Assembly (NCBI GenBank): GCA_026874595.1
Contig: CM049316.1
Coordinates: forward strand, 50,725,676 to 50,789,675
DNA from: Sipunculus nudus
Lineage: Eukaryota; Annelida; Sipuncula; Golfingiida; Sipunculidae
Length of the DNA stretch: 64,000 nt
Reading direction: 5' to 3'
Shown: in pieces, positions 11,534 to 22,812 of the stretch
How the letters are laid out: every line of letters starts with the position of its first letter
Position numbering within the stretch: position 1 is the stretch's first letter
Program-made: the position numbers and the translations under genes
The notes under the pieces: generated by a model
What the model saw: the letters and a program-made list of their open reading frames with translations, nothing else
What the model was told of the DNA's origin: nothing
The model's database searches: none

Positions 11534-13158
11534 TCATTGTTCGCAGAGGGTACATGTAAAGAAGTAATCCTCCGATATATCTTCAGGTACATTTGCACAA
11601 ATACTATGCCACCTTATACCACACATTGAACATGTTATCATATTTCCATAAAAATAGTCAGGATATTTGCATGGACAGTGTAATACTATCTCATGGTGCA
11701 CATGTTTAACCTTGACAGGACGTTTTCGCTGATTTTTTGGAAACAGTGTGAAATTTTTTGGCTCTAAACAGTTTTTTAAATGGGTTCTCATTCTATATTC
11801 ATCATATACCCAGTCACTATAATTTTAAAATTTAACCAACTGTTCAGCCTATTGTTGGAAAATTCAACCGTGTTTGCGATCGCATATACCCCACAATCTG
11901 AGATATTATTCTGTAACAAGGCATTCACTACCGAAACATGTAATTTAGATTGCTCCAAGTTGTAGATTTGGCAAAGCTGTATTTCTGTTGAAGAAGTAAG
12001 ACTCTTTGCGCCCCCCCCCCCCCCCCGCAAGCTATCTATTACAAACAAACCTCTCTCATCCGGTCGGACCGATATAAGCCAATGTTAATGTCCAGTGAAA
12101 TGTATTTGTACACACGGGCCTTTTTCGAGAACCTATATTTTTAAAACCTGTTTCAGGCACGATCCATTTGTTTCATTCATCACTGAATTAAGCAAGGTGT
12201 TAAAGTAGTATATCTTGGAATCTGATGATTTCTGGATATTGTTTTTGTCAAATTATTTGCGCAGGATGCACGGATATGCTTATCAGAAAGCCAAGAATCA
12301 TTTTCTATTTCTCTTTTATTTTGAACTGTTAGTCCGAATTCATGCAGCCAATACCTTGCTCGGCACGTCTGTTTTTCTGGTGAATTATGTATTAAAATTG
12401 GCAATATCGGATTTGCCTTTCTCTTTTTAACTGAAACATTGTTTTCAAATGTCGGCAATTTTTTTCGTTTTAGCGAGAGTCGATTTCTTTTTTTGTTTTT
12501 GTTGTTGTAATCTTCGGGGATTACTTTACGAATATCGCTTAGCGGGCTATTACATTCATTAGAGGTCACACAATTTTCCAAGGTTATTTTATTTGTGGTC
12601 TGTTTTTGTGTAGAGGATGCATTTATTTCAAAAGATTGTGTATCGATAATGCTTTCCGGCATCCCTACTGGACTACAATTAGGAGTTGGAAGCAAGGATG
12701 AACTGTCATCTTTACTTTTTTCTTTACTGTTACTATTACTCTTGCAAAAATCAAGTCTAATTCTCACTCGTTTCCGTTCTGAATTTTTCAAAATTGATTT
12801 TGGTGTTTTTTTTAAACTGTAACATTATTTAATGGTGTTATGGCCGGGTAGCTTGTGTCTTAACTTTATCAACAGTATCCTATTTAGTTTTCTGTTTCCA
12901 AACTGGAACCAGGTCATCTAGCTTGGGAGATTGCAGTTCTATCTCTAGGTGAGGTTATCATGGAAACATCGGTATCGGGAGCAGCTTCAAATTCGTACAC
13001 GAAATCTGATTTTCTCAGCTGTTTTCTACCCGTTTTTCTAGCCACCCTTTTCTTACTACACCGAGACATTAGTGAACATTTAGTTTGCGTTTTTGATCGA
13101 TTACATCCATACCATGTCCCATTGTTTTCCCATGAATACTGATCGCAGCGCCAATCAT
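11534..13158 (-). pseudogene. Ulp1/C48-type cysteine protease with PHD-type finger, decayed
   Basis: Reading down the minus strand: an N-terminal segment with DDWRCDQYSWENNG and then a lysine/arginine-rich stretch (13158-about 12930); a basic, Ser/Asn-rich linker; the protease entry motif WLSDKHIRAS; HW (catalytic His, codons 12084-12079); VIDSL (catalytic Asp, 12036-12034); QNNISDCGVYA (Gln and catalytic Cys, 11913-11893); then a C4HC3 array CxC...CxxC...HxxC...CxxC, ending at 11534. Ulp1-type proteases cleave SUMO-like conjugates; fusions with a PHD finger are, from memory, multicopy in invertebrates and sometimes transposon-associated. It is broken: frameshifts near 12900, 12185 and 11815, in-frame stops at 12133-12135 and 12085-12087 (beside the catalytic His), and a run of 16 C (poly-Gly) at 12011-12026. 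A relic is much likelier than extra introns. Confidence 0.75.
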
Positions 13159-13180
13159 CTGGAACAGATGGGAGGAAAAT
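13159..13180 (-). promoter_or_regulatory. candidate 3' splice site before the relic's first visible exon
   Basis: On the minus strand a pyrimidine-rich stretch ends in TTCCAG exactly where the WRCDQYSW-coding frame begins. It suggests that the ancestral gene had an upstream intron rather than being a processed copy. No upstream exon was recognised. Confidence 0.4.
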
Positions 13181-13304
13181 ACTTTTAATATAAAAAAAAA
13201 ATAAACTGGTATCTGGTGGGATTTAATTTTTGACTATATATGCTGTACTTCATATCACACATTAACATAATTGCATAGAATAAGGAAAACGTATTTAGAC
13301 TGTA

Positions 13305-13419
13305 TGTGTGTGTGTGGGTGAGGGGGGGGGGGGGAGAAAAAGAGAGGAGAATGAGAGATGGTAGGAAATATAAGGAAGCGTATTAAGATTGTGTGTTGGG
13401 GAGAGAGAGAGAGAGAGGT
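13305..13419. repeat. compound (GT)n, poly-G and (GA)n microsatellite
   Basis: Short GT repeats run into a 13-base G tract, followed by purine-rich sequence and a (GA)n run at about 13400-13418. The G tract is shorter in copy 2 (about 54232-54239), as expected for slippage. Confidence 0.9.
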
Positions 13420-14510
13420 TACACTATTTATATAACTACAGAAAGCAAGAAAGTGGAACTGCTCATACTTTCAAACTAAGGGGTTTCTTCAGTGGGTGGT
13501 ACGATCAAAGGATAATAGGATTACAGTACTTCAAATAGCTACAAAGGATTAATTACTCTGCCGAGGTCTATTTGTCATCACTGTCCGTACATAAACAATA
13601 TTACTCCATAAATGAATTGTTTGCCTTCAATTGTGCGCCATGGAAATTAATGAGTTTAATTAGTTTATTATTAAATAGCCAAATTGGCCATGTCTCTGGA
13701 TGAGGTTTGCCTGTAATAACTGTGTACACACCAGCACCTGCCTGAAAGGCCAGGCCGCCGGGAAGAGAATCCATAATTTAGTAATCAATTAACTTTGTTG
13801 GGGTATCCTCCGCTGCCCTTTTTTTATTATTATGTATTAAACCCGTTAAATTTTAGTCTTAGTGCCGAATAAGTAAACCAAAATTTTGACATAGTTTTTA
13901 TATGTTTTATAATTTCAATATTAAGTAAACCACATATTTGACATACTATTTTATGTTTTATAATTTCTATATTTCCATATTTAATGCATACCCTTTATAC
14001 CATTAAAAATTTAAGGATAGGTGAGTTTACGATAATTTCTATATGTCAAAATCAATGGGAAGCACTCATTGGTGGATCTCCGGGCAGGATGGCGGTCTCC
14101 GGACGATCTCAGGGTCGTCTCCGGGTGAGGTTTCCGTGGATAACTGAATAAATACTTTGTGCACTTGCAAATTAAGTATCATATTCAATGTGGATGTCAT
14201 TTAGAAGTGTCAAGGGGAAGGTTTAATAAGAATTGCTGCCTTATTAATTAAGATATCGCGTTGTCTTTATTTATAATCCCTCAGTTATCAACCAAGGTCA
14301 ACCTGCCTAATAAGGACACCTCACTATTAAGGACAAAACGATTGAGACCCTTGACTGTCCGCTTTAGACAGGTTTCACTGTATATCATGCAATTTGACTT
14401 GGGGCAGATAAGATTAATATAATCAATAATTTTTGTGTTGTGTTCATGTTAATTGTTAATTGTTGTGTTTGTGTTATTGGTTCTTGTTAAAATTGTTTAG
14501 TACATGCATT

Positions 14511-15040
14511 GTTCATATACATGGTTCACATGTACTTGAAAAGTAATGGTCTAGCATTGAAGCATTATGTACCTGGTGTAGGTTGGATTGACATATGATT
14601 TCAAACTTGACTTTTGAATGAGCCACCACTAAAGCAAGAAATTTTACGATTTTTATGTCATTAGTTCAAAGGTCAAAGTCATTTGACCCACTTATTTAAA
14701 AAGATTATGGCTGCATTTTAAACCAAGCTTTTCATCCAAAACCTTCCATCTTGCGCATATTGCTAAAACTTTTCATCCCAAACTTTCCATCTTTCACACA
14801 TGGCTTACCTGCCATGTGGAAGAAATTTGTAGATTCTGAGGTTTCCTGGTCTGCGGTCAACATCCCATTTTTCAAAGATTGTTAAGATAATCTAAATGCT
14901 GTATGTTCAAGGATTGTAACTTCTCAAATATTGGGTCACAAAGTCATTGGTTAGATCACCGGAACCACATTTTGAAAAAGCTCATAAATATCCTTACAAT
15001 CAAATTCAGCTGAGGGTTGTGACCCATGGGTCCCTAGTTG
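14511..15040 (+). repeat. mosaic of R1 3' segment, R3 body and R2-like 3' terminus
   Basis: 14511-14580 matches the R1 pre-terminal sequence (compare 29449-29520: GTAATGG, TTGAAGCATTAT, CCTGGTGTA). R3-like sequence follows, with AGTTCA-A-AGGTCA (a DR1) at 14663-14675. The end at 15006-15037 has CAGCTGAGGG, then GACCCATGGGTC, then CCTAGTT, as in the R2 3' end at 45454. Confidence 0.5.
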
Positions 15041-15310
15041 AAAACAGATTTGGCACCATGGCAAGTTTCAACATGTCAAGAGGTCAATCAGTGCACCCAA
15101 GTGGGGTCCAGATATCACCATGGCAACTGACCTGGCTCTGCCTGGTGTCCAGATACAGTCTAGAGGATGTGTCTAAACACATCATCTAGAAGTTTAGAAC
15201 CTGCCAATTGTGTCAGATTTTACAAAAGGTCAAGTTATGCTCTGTCTCTATAAATAACTTTGGCAGACTGCCAACCATTTCAGATTTGCAAACAGGTCAA
15301 GTTTCAGTCA
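15041..15310 (+). repeat. diverged DR2/NFI-type block
   Basis: A perfect NFI palindrome TTGGCAGACTGCCAA is at 15260-15274, and worn AGGTCAAG phrases remain, but no intact DR2. It is an old copy of the block found in R1 elements. Confidence 0.45.
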
Positions 15311-16050
15311 GTAAGAGCCAGTGGTAAGTTTCAGTCTGTAAGAGCCAGTGGTGTGGTTACATGTGGCACATTAGGCACTGTTGACCTGGGGGAAAGCTGA
15401 GCCTCCATTGCCAGGATGCATGAATGGGTGTAGCCGTGACAACCCGACTCGGTAGGCAATCGGATAATTTGGCTGGTAAGCCTACTTGAGTCGTGATACT
15501 AGTAATATTGTGGAATGTATCGCAGTGGTCTTGCATCAGGTTGCATTCATATTGTGGTAAACGGCCCATAATCTCAATATTATGCTGAGAATACAATAGT
15601 ATACATGTGAGCTCACAACCTAAACTGAAACACCGTCTCCATGGACAAAGGTCATTTCCTGTATCACCTGCAAGCTGCCTGCGTCCTGTAACCCGTGCGA
15701 GCCGTGCTTGTGTTCATGGGGTCATAAATTCAACAAACATGCCAAGGGGTTAACCAATGTGCTGGGTTAAACAGTAACTTTTCTCGCTCATATTTGGTAT
15801 TATTTAAAATTACACAAAAAATGCTAACGATTGGTCTGGTTTATGTTGATTGACTGTGTACCTTTAGGCCATGAAGCGTTGTCAGAAATGACGAAAATAT
15901 TTGCATCTTCATAAGGCCTTATAATGCGTTCCTCAGACTGAGATGTCATATGACACTCTGGCGCGCAAGTAATCTGGTCGTAATGCCAGAGGGTCGATAT
16001 GACGCTAGAATAGGTCTGACTCAATAACAAGGCTAAAAGAGGAACTTGTT
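15311..16050. other. single-copy-looking region, no gene recognised
   Basis: Open frames of 68-79 codons on the minus strand (15357-15596, 15824-16030) show no family motif and no start context. They are intact in copy 2, but the duplicates are too similar for that to mean selection. A short AAGAGCCAGTGGT direct repeat lies near 15302-15355. Confidence 0.4.
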
Positions 16051-17417
16051 CTTAGAAGTTATAGGGAAAAAGCTCAAAAACATTTTAAAATGTTCTTCTC
16101 TGAAACCATGCTGCCAAATTGTCTGTTCATCTGTCCCAATATCCCTCCCTGGCAAAAAGAACATATCTGAAATATCCTGACTGATACATCCTAGTTTTAA
16201 AATGTCCTAGTCCGAAACGTGCAGGTCTGAAAACGTCCATTTGGCGGAAATCATAATGACTAAGGTAGATATGCAGGACATGAGAGGATCAATATTAAAT
16301 TTAAAAAAAATAAACATTCATACTCCAAAACTTTGCACAGGTTTGCTTTAGGCCTGTAGGCCTAGTTAATAAATCCATTCCTCTTTAGAGTTCCTATCTA
16401 TACACCAGAAATTAGTTCAGTATTTGTAAATTTTTTAAGTTATGGGCCTGAACATAATGCACTTTGAAAAAAATCAGGAAATATCTTTATTTCATATGTC
16501 ATATCTGAAATTGAGGTATTGGTGGTGCCACCTGCATCGAGTCTTTTTTGTACAGAGTCATCAGTACCTGTATCACACTGAGGGCTACAAAAAACTTCTT
16601 TTCTGAAACCATATGGCCAAATTGTTTAATATCCCACAGTAATAATCTTAGGGTAATGCTTTCTGAAGTTTGTTCAAATGGTGTCTGTTCAGTGACTTTT
16701 GGCCAAGTTATGGGAAGCTGAATTTAGTCATATGCCATAATAACCCATTTTAGCTCAGTAGCTACAAAGATCTTCTTCTCAAAAACTACTGCGCAAAATT
16801 CTTAAATCTCACACATTTATTTTCCTCAGATGTTGATAATTCAGGTTTGTTCAGTGCTTTTTAGCTGATTGAGGAAAGTTGAACTTAGCCAGTTTGCTAT
16901 ATCTTTATATATGAGTTATAAACCTGCAAAATGTTTTTTCACTGATGCCACTGAAGCCAGGCTGTTTAATATTTTACAAGAATAATCCCCACAATAATTC
17001 TTATAATAATTGTCTTTAATAGTTCCACATGAATGATTTTTGGCTGAAATATGGAGATTGAATCGAGTCATTTTACCATATATGTTAGCTGTGTGATGCT
17101 GTTACATCTAGCCTGGCACCAGTTTATCAGCATCTAGATTACATCATGCCACTAGACATTTAGATTTTAGGTTATCTGTGGTTAATATTGACAAGAATGT
17201 TTTTAAAAAGCTTTTAAAAATTAGATTTATGATTTAAATTATTCATCATACCATGCAATGTTACAATCATGGATATTTGGCTCTCTGTGGCTATATAAAA
17301 ACGACTGTACATGGATTATAAATGATTGGTATCCATATTCAACTTAATTAAAAAATTTGCCATCAAGGAGATGTATCTGTATTATAATTTTGCATTCAGT
17401 ATGAATGTGTAAGAATT
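16051..17417 (+). repeat. R1-type monomer block with an internal 3' terminus
   Basis: Diverged R1 monomers (CTTCTTCTCAAAAAC, TTTTTGGCTG, ACATCTAGCCTGGCACC) run up to the satellite. At 16336-16367 is an R1 3' end: CACAGGTTTGC, AGGCCTGTAGGCCT, AGTT. Sequence at 16380-16490 resembles the R2 body (TTATGGGCC, AACATAATGCACTTTG), showing nesting. Confidence 0.5.
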
Positions 17418-17444
17418 AGGGCCCCGCTTGACAAGCGGTGCCCT
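17418..17444 (+). repeat. terminal hairpin of the satellite element
   Basis: AGGGC and GCCCT, then CCGCTT and AAGCGG, pair around a GAC loop with a single mismatch between the two stems. The first ten bases are also the left terminal inverted repeat. Copy 2 starts with T instead of A (58625). Confidence 0.6.
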
Positions 17445-20072
17445 ATAGTGATCACCTTGTCAGTCCGTCCTTCCGTACTTCCGTCAATGACACTTTCTTT
17501 TTGCCACAATAACTCAACAACAACATACTGCAGCTTTCCCAAATTCACAGGGATGATTCGTACCTATGACGGCTCCAGACCTGTCGAATTACAGACTTGT
17601 CGGAATTCAAATATGGCCACCACAGCCCAATCGCTGATTTTTTTTTTGCACGCGATAACTCAACAACATATTGCAGCTTTCCCAAATTCACAGGGATAAT
17701 TGGTACCAATCACAGCTCTAGACCTATCGAATTACAGACTTGTCAAAATTCAAATATGGCTGCCACAGCCCAATCGCTGATTTTCTTTAGCACGCAATAA
17801 CTGAACAACATACTGAAGCTTTCCCAAATTCACAGGGATGATTGGTACCTATGACAGCTCTAGACCTGTTGAATTACAGACTTGTCAGAATTCAAATATG
17901 GCCGCCATAGCCCAATCGCTGTTTTTCTGTTGCACGCAATAACTCAACAACTACATACTGCAGCTTTCCCAAATTCACAGGGATGATAGGTACCTATGAC
18001 AACTCGAGACCTGTCGAATTACAGACTTGTCAGAATTCAAATATGGCCGCCACATCCCAATCGCTGATTATCTTTTGCACGCAATAACTCAACAACAACA
18101 TACTGCAGCTTTCTCAAATTCACAAGGATGATTTGTACCTATGACGGCTCCAGACCTATCGAATTACAGACTTGTCCGAATTCAAATATGGCCGCCACAG
18201 CCCAATCGCTGATTTTTTTTTTGCACGCGATAACTCAACAACAACATACTGCAGCTTTCCCAAATTCACAGGGATAATTGGTACCAATCACAGCTCTAGA
18301 CCTATCGAATTACAGACTTGTCCAAATTCAAATATGGCTGACACAGCCCAATCGCTGATTTTCTTGCGCATGCGATAACTCAACAACAACATACTGAAGC
18401 TTTCCCAAATTCACAGGGATGATTGGTACCTATGACAGCTCTAGACCTGTCGAATTACAGACTTGTCAGAATTCAAATATGGCCGCCACAGCCCAATCGC
18501 TAATTATCTTTTGCACGCGATAATTCAACAACAACATTCTGCAGCTTTCCCAAATTCACAGGGATAATTGGTACCTATGACGGCTCCAGACCTATTGCAT
18601 TACAGACTTCTGGGAATTCAAATATGACTGCCTCAGCCCAATCGCTGATTTTCTTTCACACGCGATAACTCAACAACAACATACTGCAGCTTTCCCAAAT
18701 TCACAGGGATGATTGGTACCTATGACATACTGAGACCTGTCGAATTACAGACATGTCAGAATTCAAATATGGCCACCACATCCCAATCACTAATTTTCTT
18801 TTGCACAAAATAACTCAACAACAACATACTGCAGCTTTCCCAAATTCACAGGGATGATAGGTACCTATGACAACTCGAGACCTGTCGAATTACAGACTTG
18901 TCAGAATTCAAATATGGCCACCACATCCCAATCGCTAATTATTTTTGCACGCAATAACTCAACAACAACATACTGCAGCTTTCTCAAATTCACAAGAATG
19001 ATTTGTACCTATGACGGCTCCAGACCTGTGGAATTACAGACCTGTCGATATTCAAATATGGTTGCCACAGCCCGATCGCTGATTTTCTTTCGCACACGAT
19101 AACTCAACAACAACATATTGCAGCTTTCCCAAATTCACAGGGATGATTTGTACCTAAGACGGCTCCAGACCTATCGAATTACACACTTGTCCGAATTCAA
19201 ATATGGCCGCCACAGCCCAATCGCTGATTTTTTTTTGCACGCGATAACTCAACAACAACATACTGCAGCTTTCCCAAATTCACAGGGATAATTGGTACCA
19301 ATCACAGCTCTAGACCTATCGAATTACAGACTTGTCCAAATTCAAATATGGCTGACACAGCCCAATCGCTGATTTTCTTTCGCATGCGATAACTCAACAA
19401 CAACATACTGAAGCTTTCCCAAATTCACAGGGATGATTGGTACCTAAGACAGCTCTAAACCTGTCGAATTACAGACTTGTCAGAATTCAAATATGGCCGC
19501 CACAGCCCAATCGCTAATTATCTTTTGCACGCGATAATTCAACAACAACATTCTGCAGCTTTCCCAAATTCACAGGGATAATTGGTACCTATGACGGCTC
19601 CAGACCTATTGCATTACAGACTTGTCGGAATTCAAATATGACTGCCACAGCCCAATCGCTGATTTTCTTTCACACGCGATAACTCAACAACAACATACTG
19701 CAGCTTTCCCAAATTCACAGGGACGATTGGTACCTATGACATACTGAGACCTGTCGAATTACAGACATGTCAGAATTCAAATATGGCCACCACATCCCAA
19801 TCACTAATTTTGTTTTGCACAAAATAACTCAACAACAACATACTGCAGCTTTCCCAAATTCACAGGGATGATTGGTACCTATGACAGCTCTAGACCTGTC
19901 GAATTACAGACTTGTCAGAATTCAAATATGGCCGCCACAGCCCAATCGCTAATTATCTTTTGCACGCGATAATTCAACAACAACATTCTGCAGCTTTCCC
20001 AAATTCACAGGGATAATTGGTACCTATGACGGCTCCAGACCTATTGCATTACAGACTTGTCGGAATTCAAAT

Positions 20073-22812
20073 ATGACTGCCACAGCCCAATCGCTGATTT
20101 TTTTTGCACGCGATAACTCAACAACATATTGCAGCTTTCCCAAATTCACAGGGATAATTGGTACCAATCACAGCTCTAGACCTATCGAATTACAGACTTG
20201 TCCAAATTCAAATATGGCTGCCACAGCCCAATCGCTGCTTTTATTTAGCACGCAATAACTCAACAACATACTGAAGCTTTCCCAAATTCACAGGGATGAT
20301 TGGTACCTATGACATACTGAGACGTGTTGAATTACAGACTTGTCAGAATTCAAATATGGCCGCCATAGCCCAATTGCTAATTATCTTTTGCACGCAATAA
20401 CTCAAGCACAACATACTGCAGCTTTCTCAAATTCACAAGGATGATTTTTACCTATGACGGCTCCAGACCTGTGGAATTACAGACCTGTCGATATTCAAAT
20501 ATGGTTGCCACAGCCCGATCGCTGATTTTCTTTCGCACACGATAACTCAACAACAACATATTGCAGCTTTCCCAAATTCACAGGGATGATTTGTACCTAA
20601 GACGGCTCCAGACCTATCGAATTACAGACTTGTCCAAATTCAAATATGGCTGACACAGCCCAATCGCTGATTTTCTTTCGCATGCGATAACTCAACAACA
20701 TCATACTGAAGCTTTCCCAAATTCACAGGGATGATTGGTACCTATGACAGCTCTAGACCTGTCGAATTACAGACTTGTCAGAATTCAAATATGGCCGCCA
20801 CAGCCCAATCGCTAATTATCTTTTGCACGCGATAATTCAACAACAACATTCTGCAGCTTTCCCAAATTCACAGGGATAATTGGTACCTATGACGGCTCCA
20901 GACCTATTGCATTACAGACTTGTCGGAATTCAAATATGACTGCCACAGCCCAATCGCTGATTTTCTTTCACACGCGATAACTCAACAACAACATGCTGCA
21001 GCTTTCCCAAATTCACAGGGATGATTGGTACCGATGACATACTGAGACCTGTCGAATTACAGATATGTCAGAATTCAAATATGGCCACCACATCCCAATC
21101 ACTAATTTTCTTTTGCACAAAATAACTCAACAACAACATACTGCAGCTTTCCCAAATTCACAGGGATAATTGGTACCAATGACCGCTCCAGACCTATTGC
21201 ATAACAGACTTGTCGGAATTCAAATATGACTGCCACAGCCCAATCGCTGATTTTTTTTGCACGCGATAACTCAACAACATATTGCAGCTTTCCCAAATTC
21301 ACAGGGATAATTGGTACCAATCACAGCTCTAGACCTATCGAATTACAGACTTGTCTAAATTCAAATATGGCTGCCACAGCCCAATCGCTGATTTTCTTTA
21401 GCACACAATAACTCAACAACATACTGAAGCTTTCCCAAATTCACAGGGATAATTGGTACCTATGACGGCTCCAGACCTATTGCATTTCAGACTTGTCGGA
21501 ATTCAAATATGACTGCCACAGCCCAATCGCTGATTTTCTTTCACACGCGATAACTCAACAACAACATACTGCAGCTTTCCCAAATTCACAGGGATGATTG
21601 GTACCTATGACATACTGAGACCTGTTGAATTACAGACATGTCAGAATTCAAATATGGCCGCCACATCCCAATCGCTAATTATCTTTTGCAAGCAATAACT
21701 CAACAACAACATACTGCAGCTTTCTCAAATTCACAAGGATGATTTGTACCTATGGCGGCTCCGGACCTGTGGAATTACAGACCTGTCGATATTCAAATAT
21801 GGTTGCCACAGCCCGATCGCTGATTTTCTTTCGCACACGATAACTCAACAACAACATATTGCAGCTTTCCCAAATTCACAGGGATGATTTGTACCTAAGA
21901 CGGCTCCAGACCTATCGAATGACAGACTTGTCCGAATTCAAATATGGCCGCCACAGCCCAATCGCTGATTTTTTTTGCACGCGATAACTCAACAACAACA
22001 TACTGCAGCTTTCCCAAATTCACAGGGATAATTGGAACAAATCACAGCTCTAGACCTATCGAATTACAGACTTGTCCAAATTCAAATATGGCTGACACAG
22101 CCCAATCGCTGATTTTCTTTCGCATGCGATAACTCAACAACAACATACTGAAGCTTTCCCAAATTCACAGGGATGATTGGTACCTATGGCAGCTCTAGAC
22201 CTGTCGAATTACAGACTTGTCAGAATTCAAATATGGCCGCCACAGCCCAATCGCTAATTATCTTTTGCACGCGATAATTCAACAACAACATTCTGCAGCT
22301 TTCCCAAATTCACAGGGATAATTGGTACCTATGACGGCTCTAGACCTATTGCATTACAGACTTGTCGGAATTCAAATATGACTGCCACAGCCCAATCGCT
22401 GATTTTCTTTCACACGCGATAACTCAACAACAACATACTGCAGCTTTCCCAAATTCACAGGGATGATTGGTACCTATGACATACTGAGACCTGTCGAATT
22501 ACAGACATGTCAGAATTCAAATATGGCCACCACATCCCAATCACTAATTTTCTTTTGCACAAAATAACTCAACAACAACATACTGCAGCTTTCCCAAATT
22601 CACAGGGATGATTGGTACCTATGACAGCTCTAGACCTGTCGAATTACAGACTTGTCAGAATTCAAATATGGCCGCCACAGCCCAATCGCTAATTATCTTT
22701 TGCACGCGATAATTCAGCAACAACATTCTGCAGCTTTCCCAAATTCACAGGGATAATTGGTACCTATGACGGCTCCAGACCTATTGCATTACAGACTTGT
22801 CGGAATTCAAAT
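20073..22812 (+). repeat. satellite higher-order unit 1 (2,740 bp, about 19 monomers)
   Basis: Distinctive monomers recur in the same order 2,740 bp later, for example the TTATTTAGCACGC variant and the monomer with TCAAGCACAAC. The same 2,740-bp step is seen in copy 2 (60847 to 63587). Confidence 0.8.

Larger units (their letters stand above)
13159..14510. other. single-copy-looking region, no gene recognised
   Basis: No convincing exon. A minus-strand frame near 13770-13550 is open in the duplicate (54678-54454) but shifted here by a 1-bp indel, so it is not treated as coding. Two TTTTATAATTT(C)-type AT-rich phrases repeat near 13900 and 13955. Near 14060-14130 is a GC-richer patch with a CTCCGG motif repeated several times. 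Contains the indel site near 14050 relative to copy 2. Confidence 0.5.

Noticed and set aside
11788..11830. An intron between the protease Cys region and the PHD-type finger
   Set aside because: The two frames overlap within a few bases, leaving no room for an intron; a simple frameshift is the economical explanation.
12215..12822. Plus-strand frames over the protease relic (also 53123-53730)
   Set aside because: They are antisense shadows of the minus-strand relic; their Leu/Phe/Ser-rich runs are the complement of its Lys/Asn/Ser-rich linker.
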